From Alphaproteobacteria bacterium (GTDB taxonomy: Bacteria; Pseudomonadota; Alphaproteobacteria; Sphingomonadales; Sphingomonadaceae), in NCBI GenBank assembly GCA_018830415.1, contig JAHJSJ010000267.1:1-6740 (forward strand): a stretch of 6,740 bases of DNA, in the 5' to 3' direction. Below are positions 1 through 6,189 of this stretch, in pieces. The notes beneath the pieces were generated by a model that was not told where the DNA came from, made no database searches, and saw only the letters and a program-made list of their open reading frames with translations. Every line of letters begins with the position of its first letter. The first letter of the stretch is position 1. The translations under genes and the position numbers were made by a program.

Positions 1-131
1 ATACGAGCCACTTATTTCTCCATGCTCCACAGGGGTTTGACGAGCCACAGGCAGTCACCCCTATCTCAACGCTCATCAACTACCATGTCCGCTTGCCGGT
101 TGATCCGCCTGATTAAGCGACCGACCACAGC

Positions 132-162
132 AAAAAGCCCGGAACCTTGCGGCTCCGGGCTT
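132..162 (-). terminator. Intrinsic terminator of fliC
   Basis: Read on the minus strand, a perfect 9-bp stem (154-162 pairing with 135-143) encloses a 10-nt segment. Within that segment a further 2-bp CC/GG pairing can form around a four-base loop. The stem is followed directly by a run of five T residues (136 to 132 on the minus strand). It lies about 37 bases past the flagellin stop codon and faces the right way, so it should end the fliC transcript. The stem is GC-rich and the T run is short but adequate for a Rho-independent terminator. Confidence 0.85.
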
Positions 163-174
163 GCTTTCCCGCTT

Positions 175-197
175 GGGGGGAGCGGGGGGAGTGGGGG
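175..197 (-). repeat. C-tract array in the fliC 3' UTR
   Basis: Between the flagellin stop codon and its terminator the mRNA carries three long C runs of 5, 6 and 6 bases, separated by two 3-nt spacers. On the plus strand these are G runs at 175-180, 184-189 and 193-197. Together with a GGG at 157-159 inside the terminator stem, the plus strand has four G runs close together. The tract is plainly visible. Any role, such as Rho loading, transcript stability or G-quadruplex formation on the opposite strand, is inference. Confidence 0.6.
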
Positions 198-198
198 C

Positions 199-1029
199 TT
201 ACCGCAGCAGCGACAGCACGTTCTGCTGCGACTGGTTGGCCTGCGCCAGCATCGCGGTGGACGCCTGGCCGAGGATCTGCGCCTTGGCGAGCGCGGTCGT
301 TTCCGCCGAGAAATCGGCATCCATGATCCGCGAACGGGCATCGGTCAGGTTGGTCGAAACGTTGGTGATGTTGTTCACCGCCGATTCCAGACGGTTCTGA
401 CCGGCACCCAGCGTAGCACGCGAGGTTGAGATCGTTGCGATGTCCGCGTCGATATTGGTCAGCGCGGCGCGGGCCGCGGTGCCATCTGCGCCGGAGACGT
501 TGAACGAACCGGCCGTGCCAGCGCCCGAAGTCAGCGCGGTCAGATCGGCAAGCGCCAGATCGACCGTATCGACATCATTCGCACCGGCAAGGATAGTGAC
601 CGACGTGGTCGTTCCGTCGAACAGGGCAACGCCGTTGAATTCGGTGTTCGAGACGACCTGCCCGATCTGGGCGGTCAACTCGTCGACTTCGATCTGGATG
701 TTGGCGCGGTCGGTATCGCGGAAGGTGTCCGAACCGGCCTGAACCGCCAGTTCACGAACCCGCTGAAGCATGTTGGTCACTTCGTTGAGCGCGCCTTCAG
801 CGGTCTGGGCCAGGCTGATGCCGTCATTGGCGTTGCGCACGCCCTGCGCCATGCCGCGGATCTGCGAGGTCATCGAAGCCGCAATGGCAAGCCCGGCGGC
901 GTCGTCGGCAGCGCTGTTGATGCGGCTCCCGGTCGACAGACGTTCCATCGCAGAACCGAGCTGGTTGTTAGCCTGAACGCCAGCATTGGTTGCGCGCAGG
1001 GCCGAGATATTGGTGTTGATTACAGACAT
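199..1029 (-). CDS. fliC: Flagellin
   Basis: This encodes the subunit of the flagellar filament, exported through the flagellar type III apparatus and polymerised outside the cell. The 276-residue product is short for a flagellin and has the usual conserved ends. The N-terminal D0/D1 region (about 1-140) includes INTN at 4-7, RINSAADDAAGLAIA at 36-50 and NDGISLAQTAEGALNE at 68-83. A small variable part spans about 141-200. The C-terminal D1/D0 region includes ARSRIMDAD at 231-239 and ends in NVLSLLR. There is no Cys, Trp, Tyr, His or Pro and only one Lys (K249). The start is supported by GGGAG at 1038-1042, 8 bases upstream. The gene stands alone, diverges from the regulator gene and is followed by its own terminator. 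Residues 88-97 match the Salmonella TLR5-contact segment as I recall it. A paralogue elsewhere in the genome cannot be excluded, so fliC versus another flagellin name is uncertain. Confidence 0.97.
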   Translation of the reverse strand: MSVINTNISALRATNAGVQANNQLGSAMERLSTGSRINSAADDAAGLAIAASMTSQIRGMAQGVRNANDGISLAQTAEGALNEVTNMLQRVRELAVQAGSDTFRDTDRANIQIEVDELTAQIGQVVSNTEFNGVALFDGTTTSVTILAGANDVDTVDLALADLTALTSGAGTAGSFNVSGADGTAARAALTNIDADIATISTSRATLGAGQNRLESAVNNITNVSTNLTDARSRIMDADFSAETTALAKAQILGQASTAMLAQANQSQQNVLSLLR

Positions 1030-1085
1030 TGTTCAAACTCCCGAATGGTCTTGCAGGACGAACAGGCCCGTCGCTGCTGGCCAAT

Positions 1086-1111
1086 AGAGCGGCAGCCTGC
1101 CGGGATGTTTA
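1086..1111 (-). promoter_or_regulatory. Possible sigma-28-type promoter of fliC
   Basis: On the minus strand, TAAA (1111-1108) is followed after 14 bases by GCCGCTCT (1093-1086). The flagellar sigma-28 pattern is TAAA, about 15 bases, then GCCGATAA. The match covers the -35 core and the GCCG half of the -10, with spacing one base short. It would start transcription roughly 50 bases upstream of the flagellin start codon. The GCCG half is also part of a palindrome, so the match could be accidental. Confidence 0.35.
1090..1102. promoter_or_regulatory. 13-bp GC-rich palindrome in the divergent promoter region
   Basis: CGGCAG, one central base, then CTGCCG forms a perfect inverted repeat with 6-bp arms. 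It lies about 60-70 bases upstream of the flagellin start and overlaps the candidate sigma-28 -10 element. Its symmetry and position would fit an operator for a dimeric regulator, possibly the adjacent enhancer-binding protein. GC-rich palindromes also arise by chance in such genomes, and it could form a small hairpin in the leader RNA. Confidence 0.35.
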
Positions 1112-1228
1112 AGGTGCAATGGAAATAACAATGTAATCAGCGTTATAAGTGACACCAATATGTGCGCCTTGGGAACTGCCATCACCTGCCCAACCGGCAT
1201 TACCGGACACTACTTAAGTGATGCTACG

Positions 1229-1244
1229 AGGGCTTAAATTTGCC
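1229..1244 (+). promoter_or_regulatory. Weak sigma-54-like promoter candidate upstream of the regulator
   Basis: GG at 1230-1231 and GC at 1242-1243 have the GG-N10-GC spacing of -24/-12 promoters, and the -12 half reads TTTGC. The -24 half otherwise departs from TGGCAC. It would place a start site near 1255, about 45 bases before the ATG at 1301. If real, it would suggest that the regulator operon is itself sigma-54 dependent. With only the core dinucleotides and the -12 element matching, it is a candidate only. Confidence 0.22.
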
Positions 1245-1300
1245 ATATCTGCAGCGTCCCGGCGGCATTGTTTTGCCGTTAACTCACAACAGGGGCGATC

Positions 1301-2560
1301 ATGACAACACCAGCCAGCACCGCAGCGCGCGCCAATACCGGCCATACGACGCTGATCGGGATGACCGTGCCGCTGATGGGCGGGCGCTGGCAGCGTGACC
1401 GGATCGTGCTGGGCGCTCCGGCGGCGCGTGCGGGCGGCGGGATGATGGCAATCGATCTGGCGCATTCCGATACGCCAGCGCTGGCGCTGACCGGGCCGCA
1501 GCACGCATCGCTGCACTATGATCCGGCGGCGCTGGCGGATGCGCGCGCGGCGTTGATGGCGGTTTCGGCGCAGGGCGGCTGGCCGATTGCGGTCGATCCG
1601 CAATCGCTGGCGCTGCTGACGCTGGCCGAACGCATCGCGGCGAGCGATATTCCCGTGCTGCTCGAAGGGCCGACCGGCACCGGCAAGGAAGTGCTGGCGC
1701 AATTCATCCACCGCCTTTCGCCGCGCGCCGATGGGCCGTTTGTCGCGGTCAATTGCGCCGCGATGCCCGAAGCCATGCTGGAAGCTTTGCTGTTCGGCCA
1801 CAAGAAGGGCGCGTTCACCGGCGCTTCGGATGCGGGCGAGGGATTGTTCCGCGCGGCGGACAAGGGCACGCTGCTGCTCGACGAAATCGGTGAACTGCCG
1901 CTGGCGTTGCAGGCCAAACTGCTGCGCGCGTTGCAGGAAGGCGAGGTATTGCCGCTGGGCGCGACCCGCCCGACCACGGTTGATGTGCGGGTGATCGCCT
2001 GCACCAACCGGCATCTGGCGGCCGAGGTCGAAGCCGGGCGCTTCCGCGAAGACCTGCTTTATCGGCTGAACGTGTTCCCGCTGGCGTTGCCCGCGCTGCG
2101 CGACCGTGCGGGCGATATTGCGCCGCTCGCCTTCGGAATGCTGCTGCGCCATGCCGCCGCGCCCGGCAGGCCGGGGTGGATCAACCGCGCGGCGCTCAGC
2201 CTGCTCGAAGCGCATGCATGGCCCGGCAATGTCCGCGAGCTGGAAAATGTCATCCGCCGCGCAATTTTGCTGGCCGATGGCGCAGGCGTGATCGCGCCTG
2301 AACATATCGTGTTTGACACCGCCGTGCGGCCAGTAATCGATAACAGCGCAGGCGAGGCCCCGGCGCGGGGCATGATGCCGCGTTCGCTGTCAGACGTGGC
2401 GTTCGCATCGGAAGCGCGGGCGATCATGGATACGCTGGCCAATCACGCCGGCAACCGCGCCGCAACCGCACGCAGCCTCGGCATTTCCGAACGCACCTTG
2501 CGTTACCGCCTTGCCTCAATGCGCGGCGCGGGGATGCTCGCCGCAGGAGGCGCGGCATGA
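1301..2560 (+). CDS. flbD: FlbD/FleQ-type sigma-54 enhancer-binding regulator without a receiver domain
   Basis: This is an AAA+ activator of sigma-54 RNA polymerase, likely the class-level regulator of flagellar genes. In the 419-residue product the AAA+ core shows Walker A GPTGTGKE (123-130), the sigma-54 contact loop GAFTGA (170-175) and Walker B TLLLDEIGE (190-198). It continues with FREDLLYRLNVFP (248-260) holding the arginine-finger region, and WPGNVREL (307-314). A Fis-type helix-turn-helix lies at about 383-408 (GNRAATARSLGISERTLRYR). The first 100 or so residues are Ala/Gly-rich and I do not recognise a phosphoreceiver fold there. The start has AGGGG at 1291-1295, 5 bases upstream. 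The gene heads the basal-body operon and its stop overlaps the fliE start as ATGA. Assignment to FlbD rests on context and on similarity of the HTH region to Caulobacter FlbD as I recall it. FleQ-like naming is equally possible. The activator family itself is certain. Confidence 0.93.
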   Translation: MTTPASTAARANTGHTTLIGMTVPLMGGRWQRDRIVLGAPAARAGGGMMAIDLAHSDTPALALTGPQHASLHYDPAALADARAALMAVSAQGGWPIAVDPQSLALLTLAERIAASDIPVLLEGPTGTGKEVLAQFIHRLSPRADGPFVAVNCAAMPEAMLEALLFGHKKGAFTGASDAGEGLFRAADKGTLLLDEIGELPLALQAKLLRALQEGEVLPLGATRPTTVDVRVIACTNRHLAAEVEAGRFREDLLYRLNVFPLALPALRDRAGDIAPLAFGMLLRHAAAPGRPGWINRAALSLLEAHAWPGNVRELENVIRRAILLADGAGVIAPEHIVFDTAVRPVIDNSAGEAPARGMMPRSLSDVAFASEARAIMDTLANHAGNRAATARSLGISERTLRYRLASMRGAGMLAAGGAA

Positions 2561-2916
2561 GCGGGATTGGCTCCGGTTTTGGCGTGCAGGACGTGATGGC
2601 GCTGCGCCAGCAGGTGCTGGAGCGCAGCAACGCCCTGCGCGAAGTGCGCGCGGCGAGCGAAAGCGGGCAGCTTGGCGCGCCAACGCAGGCCCCCGGCGCG
2701 GGCTTTGCCAGCACGCTGACCACGGCGCTGGACAAGGTCAACGCGGTGCAGATGCGCGCGGGCGATATGCAGGTTGCCTATGAACGCGGGCAGGTGACTG
2801 ACATCGCGCAGGTGATGCTGGCGCGTCAGGAAGCAGGCGTCGCGTTTGAAGCTACCTTGCAGGTGCGCAACAAACTGCTGTCTGCCTATCAAGATATCAT
2901 GCGGATGGGGGGCTGA
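2557..2916 (+). CDS. fliE: Flagellar hook-basal body protein FliE
   Basis: FliE is a small periplasmic basal-body component that links the MS ring (FliF) to the proximal rod and is an early export substrate. The 119-residue product is close to the usual 100-110. The family signature is in the C-terminal half: AYERGQVTDIAQVMLARQEA (74-93), then FEATLQVRNKLLSAYQDIM (98-116) near the C-terminus. The N-terminal part, rich in Gly, Ala and Gln, is variable in the family. There is no signal peptide, as expected for a type III substrate. The ATG overlaps the stop of the regulator as ATGA and is preceded by a full AGGAGG (2545-2550) 6 bases away, the strongest ribosome binding site in the window. This suggests FliE is made efficiently as well as by coupling. 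Confidence 0.95.
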   Translation: MSGIGSGFGVQDVMALRQQVLERSNALREVRAASESGQLGAPTQAPGAGFASTLTTALDKVNAVQMRAGDMQVAYERGQVTDIAQVMLARQEAGVAFEATLQVRNKLLSAYQDIMRMGG

Positions 2917-2919
2917 TAA

Positions 2920-4554
2920 ATGGCCGATACCGACCTTGCTGTGCCTGCTGCCCCGTCCGGCCCGGCTGATTGGCGCACCATGCTGCCGCCGCCACTGGCC
3001 GCGTTCATGCAGCAACCCGCGCTATCACGCGCGCTTCCGGCGCTGGCCGGGCTGGGCGCACTGGCGGCGGCGGGGATGCTGTGGATCAGCATTTCTCAGG
3101 GGCCCGACCGGCTGCTCTATTCTGGGCTGTCCGATGGCGAACGCGCCAAGGTGGTCGAAGCGTTGGGTGCGGGCGGGATCGATTACACCATCGACAATTC
3201 CACCGGCGCCTTGTCGGTATCGGAGAATGATCTCTACCGCGCGCGGATGCTGGTTGCCAGCAATGCCGGGATCGCCGCACCCGAAGGCGCGTCTGAAATG
3301 CTCGACGCGATGCCGCTCGGCACGTCGCGCACGCTGGAGGGCGAACGCCTGCGGCTGGCGCGCGAACGCGAATTGATGCTGACCATCCGCGAGATTGACG
3401 GGATCGAAAGCGTGCGCGTCCACCTCGCCACGCCCGAACGATCGGTGTTCGTGCGCGAAAACAATCCGCCCAGCGCATCTGTCATGACACGGCTGGTGAG
3501 CGGGCGCAGCCTGTCGCAAAGCCAGGTCGAAGCGATCGTCAATCTGGTTGCGGGATCGGTGCCGGGGTTGAGCGCGGATGCGGTGCGCGTGGTCGATCAG
3601 AATGGCCGCCTGCTATCCGACCCGCGCGAGCAGCAAGGCGAAGGTCTGATGCTCCAGCGCGAATTCGAAGCCAAGCTGCGCGAACAGGTGGACAGCCTGT
3701 TGCTGCCGTTGCTGGGTGAAGGCAATTTTTCCGCGCAGGTGCAGGTCGAACTCGATCAGAACGAAGTCACCTCGGCGCGCGAGACTTATGAAAAAGAAGG
3801 CGTGGTTCGCAATGAAAGCGAACGCAACGCGACCCGCAGCGGAGCCGCGCCCGTGGGCGGGGTGCCCGGCGTTGCCGCCAATGTTCCGCCGCCCGATGCG
3901 CAATTGGTCGATGGGCCGCCGCAGCCCGGTGCCGCCACGCCGCCTGCCAACCCCGGCCCGACCGACACCGAAACCGCGACCCAGCGCAGCTATGAATTGG
4001 GCCGCGAAGTCGCTGTCACCAGTTCACGGCCCGGCGGATTGACCAAATTGTCGGTCGCGGTCGCAGTCAGCGATGCCGCCTTGAAAGCCGCCGCGCCGAT
4101 GACCGCCGCCCAGCTTGAAGCGCTGGTCAGCGCCGCCGTGGGTGCCAGTGCCCAGCGCGGCGACCAGATCGAAGTGGTGGCGAGCAAGTTTGAACCGGCC
4201 AATCTTGAACCCCCGGCTTTTTACGAAGAGCCGTGGTTCGCGATGCTGGTGCGTTATGGCACGGCATTGATCGCGGTGCTGCTGGTGCTGCTGCTGGCGG
4301 TGCGTCCGCTGATCGGCAAGTTGCGCGGCAAGGGTGATCGTGCGGTGTCTGCCGATGGGCCCGCGATTGACGACGCGGATGATCGCACCCCGATGCTCAC
4401 CGCGCAGGGCAATGGTGCCGCGATGGGCGATCTTCCGCAACAGGTCGAACTCGCGCGGCGGCTCGCGGTGAGCCAGCCCGAACGCGCGGTCGAAGCCTTG
4501 CAGCGGATGCTGGAGGCCCCCGCGCCCCACAGCCCGGAAGCGAGCGCATCATGA
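2920..4554 (+). CDS. fliF: Flagellar MS-ring protein FliF
   Basis: FliF forms the inner-membrane MS ring on which the rotor, rod and export gate assemble. The 544-residue product is near the usual 550-570. A first membrane segment lies at about 38-58. The ring-building motifs follow: a YscJ/FliF domain at about 60-235 with ARERELMLTIREIDGIESVRVHLATPE at 147-173 and AIVNLVAGSVPGL at 205-217. A second periplasmic part at about 245-425 contains a Pro/Gly/Ala-rich low-complexity linker (about 307-350) before the LSVAVAV strand (377-383). The second membrane segment is at about 441-462. The cytoplasmic tail ends in a helix at about 504-531 (ELARRLAVSQPERAVEALQRM at 510-530) that matches the FliG-binding helix of the family. 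The fliE stop is followed by an in-frame TAA and then this ATG. A G-rich run (2907-2912) 7 bases upstream may serve as ribosome binding site. The last four bases overlap fliG. Confidence 0.97.
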   Translation: MADTDLAVPAAPSGPADWRTMLPPPLAAFMQQPALSRALPALAGLGALAAAGMLWISISQGPDRLLYSGLSDGERAKVVEALGAGGIDYTIDNSTGALSVSENDLYRARMLVASNAGIAAPEGASEMLDAMPLGTSRTLEGERLRLARERELMLTIREIDGIESVRVHLATPERSVFVRENNPPSASVMTRLVSGRSLSQSQVEAIVNLVAGSVPGLSADAVRVVDQNGRLLSDPREQQGEGLMLQREFEAKLREQVDSLLLPLLGEGNFSAQVQVELDQNEVTSARETYEKEGVVRNESERNATRSGAAPVGGVPGVAANVPPPDAQLVDGPPQPGAATPPANPGPTDTETATQRSYELGREVAVTSSRPGGLTKLSVAVAVSDAALKAAAPMTAAQLEALVSAAVGASAQRGDQIEVVASKFEPANLEPPAFYEEPWFAMLVRYGTALIAVLLVLLLAVRPLIGKLRGKGDRAVSADGPAIDDADDRTPMLTAQGNGAAMGDLPQQVELARRLAVSQPERAVEALQRMLEAPAPHSPEASAS

Positions 4555-5579
4555 GCGCCGAGGCCAATATCAACGCAGCATCGCCATCGCTGCTCAACCG
4601 GATTGACCGCGCCGCGGTGTTCCTGATGCTGCTGGGCGATGATGAAGCGACCGGGCTGCTTGCCCGGCTTTCGCCCGATGAATTGGAAAAGCTCGGCGCG
4701 GCGATGATGGCACTGGGCGAGATTGACCAGCACCGCATGGCCGAAGCATTGGCCGATTTCGTCGGTGAGGCGGCGCGCGAAATGCTCCCCCAACGCGGGC
4801 GCGGTGATCGGGTGCGCACCCTGCTCGACAAGGCGCTTGGCCCCACGCGCGCGCAAAGCATGATGCAACGGATTGAGCCCGATACGGCCCCGCGCAGCCT
4901 GGAAATGGCACGCTGGCTGGCACCGACGGTGCTGGTTAAACTGATTCTGGATGAACACCCGCAGGTGATCGCCGCGCTGATGCTGCTGATCGACCCCGAA
5001 CCGGCCGCCGAAGTGCTGGCGATGCTGCCAGCCGAACTGCAATCGCTGGTGGTTGAACGCGTCGCGCGCAGCGGGGCGATTTCAGCGCAGGCGATTGCCG
5101 CGATCGACACGCTGCTGACCCAGCGCATCGGCGCGACCTTTGGCACCGCCGCGCTGACGCTGGGCGGCCCGCGCGAAGCGGCGAACCTCATCAATCTGGC
5201 CGCAGGCGAGCTGCGCCACACGGTGCTGCCGTCGATTGCCGGTCGCAACGCGCCGCTGGCGGAACGCATCGAGGAAGAATTGTTCACCTTCGAAATGCTG
5301 TTCGAACTCGATCCGATGGCGATGGGCCGCTTGCTGCGCGATGTCGACAGCGAGAAACTGGTCGATGCGCTCAAGGGTCTCAAGGAGGACGAGCGCGCAC
5401 CCTTCTTCGCCGCGATGTCGAGCCGCGCGGCGGATGGCGTCAAGGACGAGATCGAACTGCGCGGTCGCCTCGCCAAGAGCGAAGTGGCGGCGGCACAGCG
5501 CGCGATTGTCGAAATTGCGCGCGGACTGGCCGATTCCGGAGAGATCATGATTGGAAGCGGCAATGGCGAATTCGTCTGA
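4551..5579 (+). CDS. fliG: Flagellar motor switch protein FliG
   Basis: FliG is the rotor component on the cytoplasmic face of the MS ring. Its N-terminal domain binds FliF, its middle domain binds FliM, and its C-terminal domain takes force from the MotA/PomA stator. In the 342-residue product the N-terminal domain covers about 15-105, and the middle domain carries the EHPQ motif at 135-138. The C-terminal torque domain (about 240-335) has LFELDPMAMGRLLRDVDSEK at 250-269, ALKG at 273-276 and SSRAAD at 290-295, and ends GEIMIGSGNGEFV. Charged positions aligning with E. coli K264, R281, D288 and D289 are K275, R292, D299 and E300. The position of R297 is Ala308, with Lys309 next to it. The start overlaps the fliF stop as ATGA. 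The only upstream Shine-Dalgarno-like sequence is GGAAG (4536-4540), 10 bases away, so translation probably depends on coupling to fliF. Confidence 0.97.
   Translation: MSAEANINAASPSLLNRIDRAAVFLMLLGDDEATGLLARLSPDELEKLGAAMMALGEIDQHRMAEALADFVGEAAREMLPQRGRGDRVRTLLDKALGPTRAQSMMQRIEPDTAPRSLEMARWLAPTVLVKLILDEHPQVIAALMLLIDPEPAAEVLAMLPAELQSLVVERVARSGAISAQAIAAIDTLLTQRIGATFGTAALTLGGPREAANLINLAAGELRHTVLPSIAGRNAPLAERIEEELFTFEMLFELDPMAMGRLLRDVDSEKLVDALKGLKEDERAPFFAAMSSRAADGVKDEIELRGRLAKSEVAAAQRAIVEIARGLADSGEIMIGSGNGEFV
5538..5557 (+). promoter_or_regulatory. Two ribosome binding sites that leave the fliH start open
   Basis: Inside the end of fliG, GGAGAG (5538-5543) lies 7 bases before a TTG at 5551, and GGAAG (5553-5557) lies 5 bases before an in-frame ATG at 5563. 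The two starts give proteins differing by four N-terminal residues. ATG is preferred because of codon strength and the good site before it, but the site before TTG is at least as good by sequence. Confidence 0.5.
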
Positions 5580-6189
5580 GTGGATGGGCGCGCTGGAACA
5601 GCCACGACCGGCGCAACCGGGTTGGCTGGCATTGCTGGACGAACCGGCAGAGTTCCGTGAGGCATTCGTGTTTGGCGCGGCGCAGCCTGCCGCGCCTGCG
5701 GATGATCCATTGGCACCCGCGCCTGACCCCGGCGAGGATGCACTGGCCCGCGCCTTTGCCGATGGCGAGGCCGCCGGACGCGCGGCGGCAGAGGCCGAGG
5801 CCGAAGCGGCGGCTGCGCGCCAACGCACGCTGCGGCTGGCGTTTCGCACGATCGATGAAACTGCGCGCGATGTGCTGGCCGATGACCTTGCCGAAACGGT
5901 GATCGCGCTGTGCGAAGCCGCGCTGGCGGACTGCGCGATTGACAGGGATGCGCTGATCGCACGCTGCCACGCAGCGGCCAAACGGATTGGCGGGGCGGCA
6001 GAGGCACTGACGCTGCATCTTCACCCCGATGACATTGCCACTCTCGATACCGCAGCGCTGGGGGGTTGGCAGGTCATGTCCGATCCGGCGCTGGACCGCG
6101 GCGCGGTGATGATCGCCGGGCCGGAAGGTGCGGTCAGCGATGGCCCTGCCGAATGGCGCCGTGCGATTGCCGCAGCGGTGCGCGGATGA
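5563..6189 (+). CDS. fliH: Flagellar export stator-like protein FliH
   Basis: FliH is the cytoplasmic partner of the ATPase FliI. It holds FliI inactive as a FliH2-FliI complex and ties it to the export gate and C ring. The product is 208 residues from the ATG, slightly short for FliH (about 230). After a variable Pro/Ala-rich start (1-57) there is a long Ala/Glu-rich helix (about 58-110) with a GxxxG at 68-72 followed by small-residue repeats, typical of the FliH dimer stalk. The C-terminal domain has LHLHPDD (151-157), then DPALDRGAVMIAGPEGAV (174-191), matching the FliH/YscL C-terminal fold. Sequence conservation is low, as in the whole family, so position between fliG and fliI supports much of the call. 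It overlaps fliG by 17 bases from this ATG, or 29 from the alternative TTG at 5551, and overlaps fliI as ATGA. Confidence 0.88.
   Translation: MANSSEWMGALEQPRPAQPGWLALLDEPAEFREAFVFGAAQPAAPADDPLAPAPDPGEDALARAFADGEAAGRAAAEAEAEAAAARQRTLRLAFRTIDETARDVLADDLAETVIALCEAALADCAIDRDALIARCHAAAKRIGGAAEALTLHLHPDDIATLDTAALGGWQVMSDPALDRGAVMIAGPEGAVSDGPAEWRRAIAAAVRG

Noticed and set aside
3..48. Nine-base direct repeat ACGAGCCAC at 3-11 and 40-48
   Set aside because: Only two copies with no further structure, in a short non-coding flank. Compatible with chance, and nothing nearby explains it.
22..429. Plus-strand open frame over the fliC terminator and 3' end
   Set aside because: It crosses the terminator hairpin and the reverse strand of conserved flagellin codons. 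The Arg/Gly-rich product has no recognisable feature.
1146..1221. TAAGTGA repeated at 1146-1152 and 1215-1221, the latter within an ACTTAAGT palindrome
   Set aside because: Seven-base identity in an AT-richer intergenic region is weak, and the spacing does not fit a known paired operator.
1231..1245. Minus-strand TGGCA...GC element facing fliC
   Set aside because: The start looks like a sigma-54 -24 box, but the GG to GC spacing is 9 rather than 10, and the site is about 200 bases from the flagellin start.
1214..2305. Antisense open frame (363 codons) opposite the sigma-54 regulator
   Set aside because: The product is Arg/Gln/His-rich with no recognisable domain, and the sense frame has every AAA+ motif. 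It is a coding shadow.
4397..6007. Long antisense open frame (536 codons) opposite fliF/fliG/fliH
   Set aside because: Its product is an Arg/Ser/Ala/Pro-rich string with no family motif, as expected for the mirror frame of GC-rich genes, and it lies over three clearly recognisable flagellar genes.
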